This document shows, one piece after another, positions 1-11,764 of a stretch of 64,000 bases of DNA. Below the pieces are notes generated by a model. It was not told the DNA's origin. It saw only the letters and a program-made list of their open reading frames with translations, and made no database searches. The stretch's first letter is position 1, and each line of letters opens with the position of its first letter. The position numbers were made by a program, and so were the translations under genes. Source of the stretch: Epiperipatus broadwayi (lineage: Eukaryota; Onychophora; Udeonychophora; Euonychophora; Peripatidae); contig JAQFVV010000018.1 of assembly GCA_028023455.1 (NCBI GenBank), forward strand, positions 7,469,274-7,533,273, written 5' to 3'.

Positions 1-912
1 TGATGATGTATTTATATGTGCACATAATGAAATAATAGTTAATTTATTTAGTGAGTTAAATATGATTAATAATGTAAAATGGGTATTAAATGAAGAGAAT
101 GAAGATTCTGTAAAGTTTTTAGATATATTTATTAAAAAAAATAATAATGTAGTTGATAATAATATGATTTTAAAACCTGTGGAAATTAGGGGTTTTAATC
201 CATATAATTGTAAAGTTCATATGGGTCATAAATTAGCTGGTTTGAAGTCATTTTTGTTTAGAAATGATTGTTTTTGCAAATTTATTAATGATAAAATTGA
301 AAATATTAATGTATATATTACTCATATGTTAAATATTGGTTATGGAAAAAATATTATTTATAATACAATTACAAAATATAATCAAAATAAAAGTAATAAT
401 AAGAAAATATTAAATAAATTAAAAAGTGATAAATGGATTTCTATTCCTTTTATATCTAATCAATAAGCTAAATTAATTAATAAACTTTATAGTGGTTTGT
501 GTAGGATTTATTTTTTCTCTTCAAATAATATAAATGATATGATAAATAACTCTAAAGCCAAGATTTCTAAGTTTGAATTAAGTTCTGTTATATATATGTT
601 GGAATGTGGTCATGGAATGAAATATATAGGGGAATCAAAATGTACATTACAAAAACGATATAATGATCATAAGACATTATATCTTCAGTAAATATGAATA
701 CTCCATCAATTATTTTTGATCATAATAAAGCATGTAATTATGGTTTTAAATTTAATAATAGAGATGTAAAAATTATTCAAATTGAAAGGTCTAATTAAAA
801 ATGTAAAATTAAGAAGGCAATGATGATATCTAGGAATGGAAATGGTTTAATGAATAGACAATCAGCTAATATAAAACAACAGAATTGTGGGAAATTTGGA
901 TGGATTAAATGA
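1..912 (+). pseudogene. Penelope-like element fragment 1 (RT end + GIY-YIG nuclease), decayed, cut by window edge
   Basis: The first in-frame codons (from base 2) read D-D-V-F-I-C-A-H, the last part of the Y-x-D-D catalytic motif of a reverse transcriptase; the rest lies off the left edge. The frame continues through 'F-L-D-I-F-I' (about 119-136), typical of the PLE palm domain, and through a thumb/linker region. A single in-frame TAA stops it at 464-466. The same frame then resumes and encodes the GIY-YIG core 'Y-M-L-E-C-G-H' followed by 'K-Y-I-G-E-S' (about 590-640). A frameshift near 680 moves the frame; the C-terminal block 'A-M-M-I-S-R-N ... L-M-N-R-Q' follows near 820-860, interrupted by one stop. 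RT plus GIY-YIG on one polypeptide is diagnostic of Penelope-like retroelements. With two stops and a frameshift, this copy is dead. Confidence 0.88.
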
Positions 913-1096
913 TGGGTAATGCAAGTTTTTATTTTCTGTACATTTGTATTAATGGTTGATAAAGATTGTCAGTGAAACAATTGAAAGTACTTCTGGTAAA
1001 GAATATATTATTTAATTTTGAATACTATGTTAAATAAAATAATTTAATATATCCAGCACACAGTTCTTCTTTTCAAAATAGTTCATATATATCTAA
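913..1096 (+). repeat. PLE 3' tail (noncoding)
   Basis: This follows the PLE coding relic. It contains a block at about 957-1010 (ending in 'GAAAGTACTTCTGG') that recurs, reverse complemented, at 28558-28700, and in weaker form in both palindromes at 21-23 kb. I interpret it as the 3' untranslated tail of this PLE family. Confidence 0.7.
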
Positions 1097-1158
1097 TATA
1101 GAAATAAAACAAACTAACTCCTTCTTTTTAAAACTTGATTTTTTATGACTATAATTAT
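1097..1158. repeat. Left arm of inverted repeat flanking PLE fragment 2
   Basis: About 60 bases are nearly perfectly complementary to 2124-2186. Together the arms bracket the second PLE relic. PLEs commonly carry terminal repeats in direct or inverted arrangement and rearranged 5' ends. Confidence 0.8.
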
Positions 1159-1860
1159 CAAATAATTGGTTTTCAGATATTGATAATCATAGTAAAATTA
1201 ATATTGTTAATAATAAAATTATTAGGGCAATTATGTTATGCTCGAATAGTAATTTGTTTGAGAATGAGTTGATATTATTAGGAATGAATGTTTTATGAAT
1301 GATTATCCTAGGGGTGTAGTTGAACATTTGTTTTCTAATAAAAATATAAATAAAATAAGGAATAGAATGGGATTAGATAGGAATAGGAATAGAGAAAAGA
1401 TTATTTATGTTGGTTTTAATATATCTAAAGATTTATTTATTAAAGTTAAAAAATTAATTAAAATGATTAATAGGAAATATAATGTTTCAATTTGTCCAGT
1501 TTATAAAAAGAAAGCAAATTTAAATTTTTTAATTAATAATAATGGGGATTATAATAGGTTAAACATTATGAATTCAGTTTATTTGATAAAATGTTTGAAT
1601 TGTTTTAGAAAGAATGTAGAAATGACATATATTGGGACTAGTAAAAATAAATTAAAAACTAGATTAAAACAGCATTTAGGTGATAAAAATTCTGCTATTT
1701 ACATTCATAAGAATAAATTTAAGCATGGGGATTTTGAAATAAAACCTTTGGAATGTATTAAGTCATATAATGAAAGGATAATAAAAGAGGGTGTATACAT
1801 AAATGAAATAAAACCAGAATTAAATAGGATGTTAATAGAAAAAGATAAAAGAAAATAATA
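1159..1860 (+). pseudogene. Penelope-like element fragment 2 (RT thumb + GIY-YIG nuclease), 5'-truncated
   Basis: An upstream frame (about 1165-1294) reads 'S-D-I-D-N-H-S-K' and 'R-A-I-M-L-C-S-N', the end of the PLE RT domain. A one-base shift near 1290 joins it to the open frame at 1295-1858. That 187-residue frame starts 'M-N-D-Y-P-R-G' (the 'N-G-Y-P' block of PLEs), continues through a basic linker, and encodes a GIY-YIG nuclease: 'S-V-Y-L-I-K-C' at about residue 90, 'T-Y-I-G-T-S' and 'L-K-T-R-L-K-Q-H'. It ends with 'E-G-V-Y-I-N-E-I-K-P-E-L-N-R'. The ATG is internal to the ancestral protein, so this is a truncated copy and not a gene start. It lies between inverted repeat arms. Confidence 0.88.
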
Positions 1861-2123
1861 GGTTTTTAATTAAAAGTTTTTATTTGATATATATAGATTT
1901 TTAAAAAGGAATTAGTTGTGTTTAAGTTGTGATTGTAATAGGAAAGGGGAGTGAGATAAGATAAAAAAAAGAAAATTTTGGTTATGGATATATTTTGTAA
2001 TTTTTAATTAATTTAATTTTTTTTTTTTTTTTGGAATATGTGATATTTATTGTATATATATTTTATTTTAGTGTGCCTTGAAAAAGACTATAAAAAATAG
2101 TCGAAGCGTTGGATTTCTTTTTC

Positions 2124-2186
2124 ATGATTATAGTCATAAAAAAATCAAGTTTTAAAAAGAAGGAGTTAGTTTGTTTTATTTCTATA
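2124..2186. repeat. Right arm of inverted repeat flanking PLE fragment 2
   Basis: Reverse complement of 1097-1158 with one or two differences. It lies downstream of the nuclease frame, in what would be the 3' tail. Confidence 0.8.
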
Positions 2187-3196
2187 AATGTTAAATAAAT
2201 TTGTTTGAGTTATTATTATATGATTTAAAAATACAGACATTTAATGGTTATATATATATATATATATATGGTTTCTAGTGCACAATTCACCATATTAAAT
2301 AAAAACATATTTTTATAAATATTTTTTATGTATATTAATTTTTATTTTTTAGTATTTACATATTTTGCAACAATTTTTTTGCATTTATTCACATTTAAAT
2401 TTAAAAACTGGGAATGTAAACTATGTTTCCATATTTTTAGTATTTGAAATAAAATTTTTCATATTAAAAATCATTTACAAGATTTATTTTATGAAACAAC
2501 ATTTTTTAAAAGCATACTTTTCTATTTTAATGTATTGTAACAGTATTTTTTAGTTGAATCAGTCACAAAATTCAATGAAAGTGTTTTTTTTTTAAAAAAA
2601 AAAAAAATACTACTATTTATTGTGTAACACTGAAAACTTGCAGAATCTATATCAATAGATTGAAATTCAGCCTGCCAACATTATTAGGCTAAATAACTGG
2701 TTGGACATCCCTAAAATATAGCATTGCCATTAATATCTAACATGTGTACAAAATTTGAATGAAATATAGTTCATAAAACTATCTTAAATATCATTTACAA
2801 GATTTGGTGCAAACAAACAAATAGAATTTCTAACTTAAATAAAAGCATTTAATAATAAATATAAAAACAAATAGCATAAATAACATATTTATACAATTTA
2901 TCTTTTCTAAGTTTTTTGATTTTATTAGTAAATAACTGAAAATTATTATCAATAATTTCAGTCTTAATTCAGTCAGGCTATTATTTTTTTAATTTTATCA
3001 GGACAAAAATGCATATGTTATAATTTGTTAAGATGTATTAGGATTTAAGAATTTGTAATAAAAATTGTCAGTGTTGGATTGTTATTTAGAAAGAACCGTT
3101 ATTTACAGCTAATCTTTATATAAAAAAAGTGCTTACTATCAGTAATAGTTAATAAAACAAATATATGTATATAAATTTCATAAAATAAAATACAAT
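2187..3196. other. AT-rich region downstream of the SOUL gene, nothing recognised
   Basis: Short poly(T), poly(A) and (TA) runs; no coding signal, RNA gene or repeat recognised. On the minus strand this is past the poly(A) signal of the SOUL gene. Confidence 0.5.
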
Positions 3197-3202
3197 TTTA
3201 TT
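3197..3202 (-). promoter_or_regulatory. Candidate poly(A) signal of the SOUL gene
   Basis: AATAAA on the minus strand about 45 bases past the SOUL stop codon. In DNA this AT-rich the hexamer is common, so position is the main support. Confidence 0.45.
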
Positions 3203-3247
3203 ATTATCATTATTTTAGAAAAAAAATTAATTTGACAGCTATGTTTC

Positions 3248-3502
3248 TTATGATGAAGATTCTTCAGATATGATTTCACATTCCTTTGCGACGTTCCATA
3301 TTTCACTTATTTTTCTCCCAGGAGAGTGATAAGGACCATACAACGCTATAAAATAATAGTTTTCTTCAAAGCATAAATTTCTAGCTTTCAAATAGGCAAT
3401 AGAGTTGTGGTATTCTTGCAAACCTTGTATAATATATTTTTCTTCGTATCTATAGGTGTAAACTTTTATAAAACCATAGTCCACTATTTGAATGGTTTGA
3501 TT
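3248..3502 (-). CDS. SOUL heme-binding family protein, last coding exon
   Basis: C-terminal exon of a SOUL/HEBP-like gene: 84 codons plus a stop at 3248-3250. The exon starts at 3502, after the acceptor '..TTATTTCAG', in phase 0, matching the phase in which the exon at 33158-33306 ends. It opens with 'N-Q-T-I-Q-I-V-D-Y-G' and continues 'V-Y-T-Y-R-Y', aligning with the 'V-Y-V-R-x-F' strand of SOUL domains. A helix follows ('I-I-Q-G-L-Q-E-Y'), then 'Y-Y-F-I-A-L-Y-G-P-Y-H-S-P' and 'S-E-I-W', the counterparts of the family's 'Y-x-A-G-Y-x-S-P' and 'N-E-V-W' blocks. SOUL proteins bind heme or other tetrapyrroles; heme binding here is inferred from family only. The tail is acidic and serine-rich. 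A Met inside the exon is not the start. Base composition is less AT-rich than the flanks, as expected for coding DNA. Confidence 0.85.
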   Translation of the reverse strand, partial: NQTIQIVDYGFIKVYTYRYEEKYIIQGLQEYHNSIAYLKARNLCFEENYYFIALYGPYHSPGRKISEIWNVAKECEIISEESSS

Positions 3503-4003
3503 CTGAAATAATATATGGAATTAAAAATTTTAAAAATCAATAGAAACAACTACAAATATTTTTTAAAAATTCTTAAATAAAAGTAACATTAAAAGAATAA
3601 AACTTTTTAAAATTTCGTTTGGATTATCTAAAATAAGAAATCACGACAAAATTATTTGTTATTAAAAAATAAATAAATCTGAATTTAAAAATGTTAGTCT
3701 ACTTTTTGCAATGAATAATATACATATATTTTATGTATAGCTTATAAAATGCATTTAAGCATTTCCTTAATGCTCAATTGTTTTTATAGTTACAAAACTC
3801 GTAGAAGAACAGCTTTAGCATGAAATATTAGTTTTATTCTTTTATAAAGATAATCATTTAAAAGTATTTTATAAGCATTCCTACGTATCCCTTGGTGCAT
3901 GTATTTAAACATAAATAAATAATTCAGCATATATATATATTATTAATTAAAAATTATTATTATTATTAAAAATATACACATACATATATATAATAGATTA
4001 AAC

Positions 4004-4401
4004 TAATACATCAGGGGTCCCCAACCCTATGCCCGCAGACCATTTTACATGTGCCCGCCGCTATCCGAACACGATAAAAAATTATTTATCTGATACAAAT
4101 AAATTTAATTTTTAAAATTTTTTATAAATTATTGTATTATATTGTAATCAAATTGTAGGGCATACTATACTTTTACTGCGTAAAAATATAAACGTTAATT
4201 ATATGTTAAAATTTTATTTTTGAAATAAATATTTTTTTTGTACATTATGTGTATTATTAACAATATCCAACTATAAATTTACATTGAAAAAATAAATGAT
4301 GCCCGCCATCTGGTTGAAAAAAATAAATAGTGCCTGCCACCTGGCAAGTATTATAGAATGCGCTCCTAAGTGCAAAAAGGTTGGGGACCCCTGTAATACA
4401 T
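4004..4401. mobile_element. hAT-type MITE with target-site duplication
   Basis: The element is 4012-4393 (382 bp). It starts CAGGGGTCCCCAACC and ends with the exact reverse complement GGTTGGGGACCCCTG. It is flanked by identical 8-bp copies of TAATACAT (4004-4011 and 4394-4401). Terminal CAGGGG and 8-bp duplication are hallmarks of hAT transposons. There is no transposase frame, so it is non-autonomous. It is clearly more GC-rich than its surroundings. Confidence 0.92.
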
Positions 4402-4424
4402 TATACTAACTAGTGTTTATAATA

Positions 4425-5560
4425 AGCAATTGTCAAGACAATCTAACATATACAAATTAATTAGGATGCTATCTAGTATTATAGAATCGAAATTACTAGC
4501 CATCAAAAGAAAAAAAACATAATGCTTTCATTCTATTTATCTAAACTTATATATATATACAATTCAGACCCGATAACAATAGAAGTTATTATTAAATAAG
4601 CTGAGAATATTATACAATGGAAAACTTAATTATTTTTCTAATTTTTATATGTAAGATAACTTTAATTTTTCAAGCTTTTAATAGCTTTATAAATCGCTGT
4701 TACTTAATCAAGTAATGAATTAGATTACCCCACAATACTAACTGGCATTTATTATAAACAAATATCAACAAATTAACGCATACAATTAACCAGCATTGTT
4801 ATTTTGTTATAAAGACTAAATTACTAGCAGGAAAAAAGATCACGTTTCTCTTGCTTATCTAAACAAACAAAGAGACTGCAAGTAAGATATGATAACAATA
4901 AAAGCAAATGTCTAAATAAGCCAAGAATATTACAATCCAAATGCTATCAATTTTCTAATTTCCATCCACATGGTTACGTTAATTTTTAAAGCTTTTAATG
5001 ATTTTATAAATCTCAAGATTTAAAACATATTACAAATTAATGTGGCATAATATTGACTGTAATGTCTTAGTTGCAATCTGTTTTATAAAGTAAAATGAGA
5101 AAAAGATAATTGGCCCATCTTTTCATCTGAAAATAATTTAGATTTTATTATACTGGGTACCACTGCTGGTTAATTGTATATATACTTTATGCTTAAATTT
5201 GTTTATAGTAAATGACAATAAGCATTGTGCATTGGTGTAACTTTCTTTTATGTTAAATAATGAAGTTCTATTAGATTATCATTAGAAATTAATATTATAA
5301 CGTAAGTAAAATTAGAAAATTAATTTAGTTTGCCATTGTAATATTTTTGATTTTTAAATATTTATTTCTAATATTGTAGTGTCGTATTTGCATTTATTTA
5401 TAAGATTTGACGAAAAGAAAAAAAAACTGATAACTTTTCTGTCTAGTAGTAATTTAGATTTTATAATACTAGATAACACTGCTGATTAATTTTTACGTTA
5501 AATTGTTGATATATATATATATACATACATACACATAGAACCATATGTAAATTAGAAAAA
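4425..5560. repeat. Diverged direct-plus-inverted repeat complex
   Basis: A unit of about 270 bases appears at 4425-4690 and again at 4740-5015 in the same direction (shared landmarks: AAATTACTAGC, GATAACAATA, AAGCTTTTAAT). A third copy at about 5245-5505 is inverted, so 4740-5015 and 5245-5505 form a foldback. The end of the unit also recurs at 5105-5180. Family not recognised. Confidence 0.6.
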
Positions 5561-5729
5561 TGATTATTTGAAAAACCTCCTATTACAATAAAGTCACGAA
5601 CTATACAATATTTTGTTCCAGCCTCTTGCAAACAAATATTAACTCACATTTTGTTGAAAGCCTTGATTAAAATACTTAAAAAATAAGTATTGTTTATTGT
5701 ATTATAAGTGTACAGTATAGTAGTTTTTA

Positions 5730-5760
<31 letters not shown>

Positions 5761-8700
5761 TGCAAATGTGCAATGGAAAATAAAATAGCCTAATTACTGG
5801 AAGTCAATTGTAATGGATTGGATTATGATGCTAAACTCTTATTTAACAACCCCATATACTTGGGCAGCAATTGTAATGGTCTGTGCATGAGAAAATAATT
5901 TTTAAGCAAGAGTGAAATATGGTCCAATCATTGATTAACAATTGTAATATTATCTATCTGATTAAATATAAAAAAAAACGCATAGATACCAAAGAGTAAT
6001 GATAAGAGACCTTAATTGACTTACACTTGGGGTTTAACATGACCAGTGAGATTTTATTACTCACCAAAATATAAATTGGAAGTAAAGGGAATTTTATTGA
6101 AATCAATTTATATTTGCAGATGGAGGACTATATACAAAACAATATATTAATTAGTTATGGCTTATGCAAATAATTATAAAATTGAATATTGACAAAATAC
6201 AAAAATTATCATATAAGTAATTCTCAGTCTCAAGCATTGCATACTGACTTTTGTACTGAAAAGAGAAAAAAATAAAATAAATTTCAAATACATCATAAGT
6301 CATATTATATAAAACAAATGGTGTATCCTTTACTTTGATTATGTTTTTTTTTTTTCAGATGGCACTAGATATATTTGAACAACATCGAATATTTGTTTCT
6401 TTTCTAAGTTTTCATTTTACTTCAATATCATTCACATTCACAATGTTTGATAATATTAAGCATGGATTGATGTTTGTATATGAATAAAAACCATTTACTG
6501 TTTAACATAAAGAAAGATGCAATAATAGAAAAATAATGAAGATCACAATAGTTTCTTAAAATAACAGTTCAGAATCATAGATGCATTCTTTAAGATCAGA
6601 TCACTTTAACTTTAGACATAATCATCAACACTCTATTCATACTATGCTAAATATTTATATAAACCACTTTCTCTTAAAACTATACTTCTTTCTTAAACTG
6701 AAAATATTAACTCCTTAGATTTATTATCTATGATAGGGTTTCTATTATGGCCCAAAAACATAATATCTCATATTATATCATCATTAATTTTGAGGATTTA
6801 ATAAATGTTTACCACTGGATTACACAACTCTTAATACACTAAATTTCTGTGAATAAAAAATATAAGAATAACTCCTAATCTCACATGAAAAAATATGCAC
6901 ATATAATACACATATAAAATGTCTACATATTGATCTATCTTTTCAATGTATCTTATGATGAAGTTATGAATTTTTTTCTGAAGGAGAATATTAAATACTT
7001 ACATTAAATATTAAGTGCTAATATAATATATTATGTGTATATTTATAAATGATTCATATGAGAACAAACAACAATAAATTTAATTTCTAACATTCATTGT
7101 GCAGTACATATATAGGGTGTATATAGGGTATGGATGCAATGCATATAAATTAAAACAACAACAGAGTTTTAGTGACAAATTATATCTAGTATATTATTAT
7201 TTATATTGATGAATCAAAATTTAAAAACCATTAACTTATATAATGTACATATACAATACATCTGAATTAAAAAACAACAGAAAATATTTGATAATAAATG
7301 GCATCAAGCATTTTACTATTAATATTGATGACTTAAAATTTAAAAACAAATGATCAAATCAATTACCATTTAATATTCTTTATTTTTTCCCCCATTTTAA
7401 AAATTGACAATTATTTGACACATCTTTATTCATTCTAGCATATATTGAACATGTGAATTCATAAGCCAATTGTAGATGATTTTCTTGAGGTGTTTTTTTA
7501 TCCAGGTTAGATCATAGTGGATCAATTGAAAGTGACATATTGACTTTGAATTCTTAGGTAATCTTTATATTGATTTTCTGGATGAGAATAGCTATTAATT
7601 TTTCAGGTTGAATTTCATTCAAATAAATGCTTCTTAATAATTTGATTCTCTTCCAATAGATGTTAATTATTGGTTATGAATAAGACAGACGGAACTAAAT
7701 CCCTAGATTGCAGCTTCTTATTTACTCTGCCATTTCTAATGACATCAAACCAAATAGAATATTGTGATATATTAAACAGCAGTTTTTTCTCCTAATATCA
7801 ATGAAAATGGTTAATAATAAATCCCTTATTACTATAGTATCTAGTTTAGTCTTTCATGTTCTACTGGCACCAGTCTATTATTATAACAATTGTCGATCTT
7901 TAAAATATTAAAGTTTAAAAAAAATGTATACAAAAATATGCTTTACAGTTTAAAAAAAAAGTAATAAATAATAAAATTACATCGCAAATAATTTCAAAAA
8001 CAAAAGTACAATGTAAACACATTTAGTAATTCATATGCCAATATTTTAATCATTGATATCACTAAATGCAAATAATTTAAATACAAGCTAAGATCTTTGT
8101 AAAAATCTATATACATATATATATATTATATCACCACTGCCATTTTTAAATCCCAAATCATAAATAAATGCATATAAAAAAATTAAAAGAAGTAAATAAT
8201 GATAACAATAACAAACAACAAAAATATTTATATAAATAAACCCATTTATTAAAGCCAAACCAAAGATTTTTTGACAGCAATGACCCTTTGATGGAAAGGG
8301 TGGGTCTTTCCAACCTTTATAATATATATATATATAAAACAACATGATTTATGTGTATAGTATGCATATATATATTAAAATATTATAAACAAAATTTTTT
8401 AAAAATAATAATATTTATAATAAAGTAAGAAAGCACATTTACATATATATATATTACTGTGTATGTGGTCAATAATTCACAATTCTATTTCATTGCAATT
8501 GAACACATGTTCTGAACATTTTTTGCAACATTTTTTTAAAATTCTAATAAAAATGTGATTCCTCATTACTTTAATAATTTGAAGATTATACTAGTTTTAT
8601 GATTTATATAACTTTTCTGTTTGCAGTAAATAACCTGGAATTTATGAACCAAATTCTTAGCTAAATTCTTTGTAGAGTCTTAAATATTTCTCTTGTAATA

Positions 8701-9539
8701 CAAGACCATCAACTATAAGTTTTTATGATTCATATCATTTAGTAATAGATTTAAGGCTTGTACTATTATGACTAAAAAATTAACCCCTACTTTAGTTTCA
8801 ATTTTAGCTATTTCAAGGTGATAAGTGACAATGAGACAAATCTTTTTATAATTTTTTTGATTGATTCCTGCTAGTGTATTAATATATATTTTTTCCTCAT
8901 TTAATAAAAATACTTTACAACTTTTTTGGGATTTATCACTCATTGTTCTACAATACATTTTGCTAAAGATATGCTCAGAAAAAAATATTGTACCTGTGCT
9001 TATAATTAAACTATACTAATGATTTAATTTAAATCATAATGAAAATTTAATTTAAAAATTCAGTTTATTTGAAAACGTCACAGTCACAGGGTATGTGCAT
9101 GCGAGACTGCAGTCAAACTGATATTTATAAAATGTAATAAGTTTTTGAATTTCAATTTTTTTTAATTGTTCATTTACACTTTTTTAGGTGCATATATAAT
9201 TAAAGTGTTGTAGTTTAGTACAGCATAGTTTTTGGTTTCACTGTATACATTAATCATTTACAAATTATCTTAAACTGTATTTATCTTTAATAATATTTCA
9301 GGAGTAGAATAGCTTTTCTTAAGATATTCATCTTTATTTCATGAGTATTAAGATCTTTGATGTAATTTTCCTTAGTGTACATGCACAGTGAAAGGCTAAA
9401 AGGCATAATCATCCATACAATGGCTTATTAGCTTGAATTTGAAGAGACTTGTAAAATTTGATAAATAATTGAGAATTTTTAAATTTCCAATCAAGCTCAT
9501 AATTATTTTAAACACCTGGTCCATAACTATATGTCAACA
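5561..9539. other. Intronic DNA, nothing recognised
   Basis: Contains several (TA)n tracts (for example 5733-5760 and 8319-8336) and no frame, splice pair or repeat that I could tie to a known family. The short frames at 8088-8345 and 8713-8958 have biased composition and no recognisable motif. Confidence 0.5.
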
Positions 9540-11285
9540 AATAGATATATAGTTATGCTTAGGAAAAAAAATTCAAACAATGAAAACTTTCAATGACCAC
9601 AAGTTAAATATTCTTAGAGTTCTTGTAAAAAGGGAAGGATGTTGCAGAATAAGAAGAACACTTGAGAAACAACAAAAACTGAAGTCAAATATATTCTATA
9701 ATGAGAGGAAAGTAATTAAATTGTTTAAAGTAGATAAATATATAATCATTCTTTTTACTGGCAAAGGTAATGCAATAGTTGTAATGGATACAAATGATTA
9801 TGCCTACAAAATACAATAATTCCTCACAGAAGGGCAATATAGAAAAGTAGCAAAAAATCTAATGCCAGTAGAGAAACAAAGTTGCAAACATTGAAAAATA
9901 TAAACTAACATCATATTTCAGCAAAATTCCTCCTATGATCTACCTAAAATCTAGAAGGATTATGTTCAATTAAGACCTACTGTCCTAAAAATTCACCTTG
10001 CCAAAATTTGATTTCTCCTTAAAGTTCTTAGTCTTTATGCATATAAAAAACAGTCCTTTATCAGGGATTTTAGACAATTTGTAGAATTAATCAAGAACAT
10101 AAAAATTGAAAGAACTGACATACTAGTAAACTTTGAAGTGGAAAGTTTATTCATAAAGGTACCATGTAAAAAAGCATTGGCTATTGCAAGAAAATGATTA
10201 AATGATAATAACCAGAACAATTCTTCCTACTGATAGTATATAGGAACTATTAACATTCTGCATAACAATAACCTACTTTCAATGCAACACATAATTCTTC
10301 CAACAAAATCAAGAAATGGCTATGGGCTCACTATTGTTACCCCTGATTAGCAATATTTACATGTAAGAACTTGAAACCACAGCCATAAATAACTCTATCT
10401 CCATCTAAAGATTGGCTTCATTATATTGATGACACATTTGTTGAATGGCTATATGGTGGAGCACTATTACAAACTTTCAGTAAACATATGAAAAACATAT
10501 CTCCTTCAATTAAATTCACAATAGAGTCAAAACAAGAACAAAAAATGGCATTCTTAGATCTTCTTATGACAAGACTCCTTGAGGCAAAATCAAAATTACA
10601 GTTTATAAAAAACCCACACATATGGGAAAATACTTAGCATATACATCCAATCACACCAGGAACACAAAACATGGTGTTATACTATCACTATGGAACAGAG
10701 CAAAAGAAGTTTGTTCTGAAACCGGTGTTTTGAAAAAAGAAAAGATCTATATGAACAACCTCTTATGAAAAAATGGTTATCTATTAGCTATTACTAAGAA
10801 AATATTAAGTAGACAACAAAAAAAAACTTCCTAAAAACAATTATTGGTAATATAATGTATTTATACATACCTAAAATAGCAGACAAATTAAGGAAAATCT
10901 GCAATTAGTATAATATCAGAACAGCTCTCCAGAGCCATACCACACTTTGAGGAATTCTATCATCTACAAAGTCTAAACATGAAATGCTGAAAAGCAAAAT
11001 GGTATCTATGAAATACCATGTGTGAGGATGAATGTATATTGGTGAGACCAGTTACCCTTTGAAAAGCCATTATAAGGGTATAAATTGATGATAAGAAGAG
11101 AGAAAGCAGATGTGTCTAAAGTAGTAAATTATGTGTGTACCAATGAATATATGTTCAATTGGGAAAATACAAAAATATTGGATACAGAGAAAAAAGTACA
11201 AAGAAGAAACTATAAAGAAACTGCTCATATGACAATGGTAAATAACCCCATAAGTCCACCTAGTGTGACTATATATAATGTATAG
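9540..11285 (+). pseudogene. Penelope-like element 3, near full-length coding relic
   Basis: The 5' part (frame 9580-9819) contains 'G-K-G-N-A-I-V-V-M-D-T-N-D-Y', the PLE block usually written A-D-K-G-x-x-x-V-V-M-D ahead of the RT palm. Further blocks follow in shifting frames: 'L-V-N-F-E-V-E-S-L-F' with 'K-V-P' near 10130-10160 (motif A region); the catalytic 'Y-I-D-D-T-F-V' at 10422-10442; then 'M-A-F-L-D-L-L-M' near 10545. The GIY-YIG nuclease is marked by 'M-Y-I-G-E-T-S' at about 11030-11050. Its C-terminal part is the frame 11085-11285 ('D-V-S-K-V-V-N-Y-V ... E-T-A-H-M'). Many stops and shifts show long inactivity. It represents a different PLE subfamily from fragments 1 and 2, judged by sequence and by its Y-I-D-D-T context. 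Confidence 0.85.
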
Positions 11286-11390
11286 ACACCATTAATCAAC
11301 TTTGCTCTTAGAAAAAAGTAAAGAAATCTGGCAGAACCTCATAGATAAGCATATAAAATTTCTACTGACTGCTGCTATTGGCAGGATGGC

Positions 11391-11565
11391 TCAATTAGTT
11401 AAAAATTTAATATTCAAAAATCTAAGACTTCAAGTTTGATTTCCATGCTAGTACTGTCATTTGTCAGATCAACAACTTCTGAAGAAAAGAGAAGAATAAT
11501 ACTTCTCAAAATGCTATGCATATACTAACCAGAGTGCTATTATTGACAGTTAAATGTACTTTGAT
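11391..11565 (+). mobile_element. tRNA-derived SINE, family 1
   Basis: The head has an A box-like TGGCTCAATTAGTT and, about 40 bases on, a B box-like AAGTTTGATTTCC. The tail (about 11465-11515, with GAAGAAAAGAGAAGAATAATAC) matches the tail of a second copy at 35345-35410 (GAAGAAGAGTGCGAATAATAC). Two copies sharing head and tail support one SINE family; it is diverged. Confidence 0.6.
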
Positions 11566-11639
11566 AATTAAAATAAAATTACATTTTTCTAAAGACATTC
11601 AATACTTTATATTAGATGATGGAATTAGTCCTATATATA

Positions 11640-11728
11640 AATACAATTCATACTATATCTATTGTATAATAATAAATATAATGTAATATGTATGGAGTGA
11701 AATTCTTATTACTTAAAAACTAAAAAAT

Positions 11729-11764
<36 letters not shown>

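Noticed and set aside
1295-1858. A free-standing GIY-YIG nuclease gene
   Set aside because: The upstream frame carries the end of a PLE reverse transcriptase one base out of phase, and inverted PLE tails flank it, so it is a truncated retroelement.
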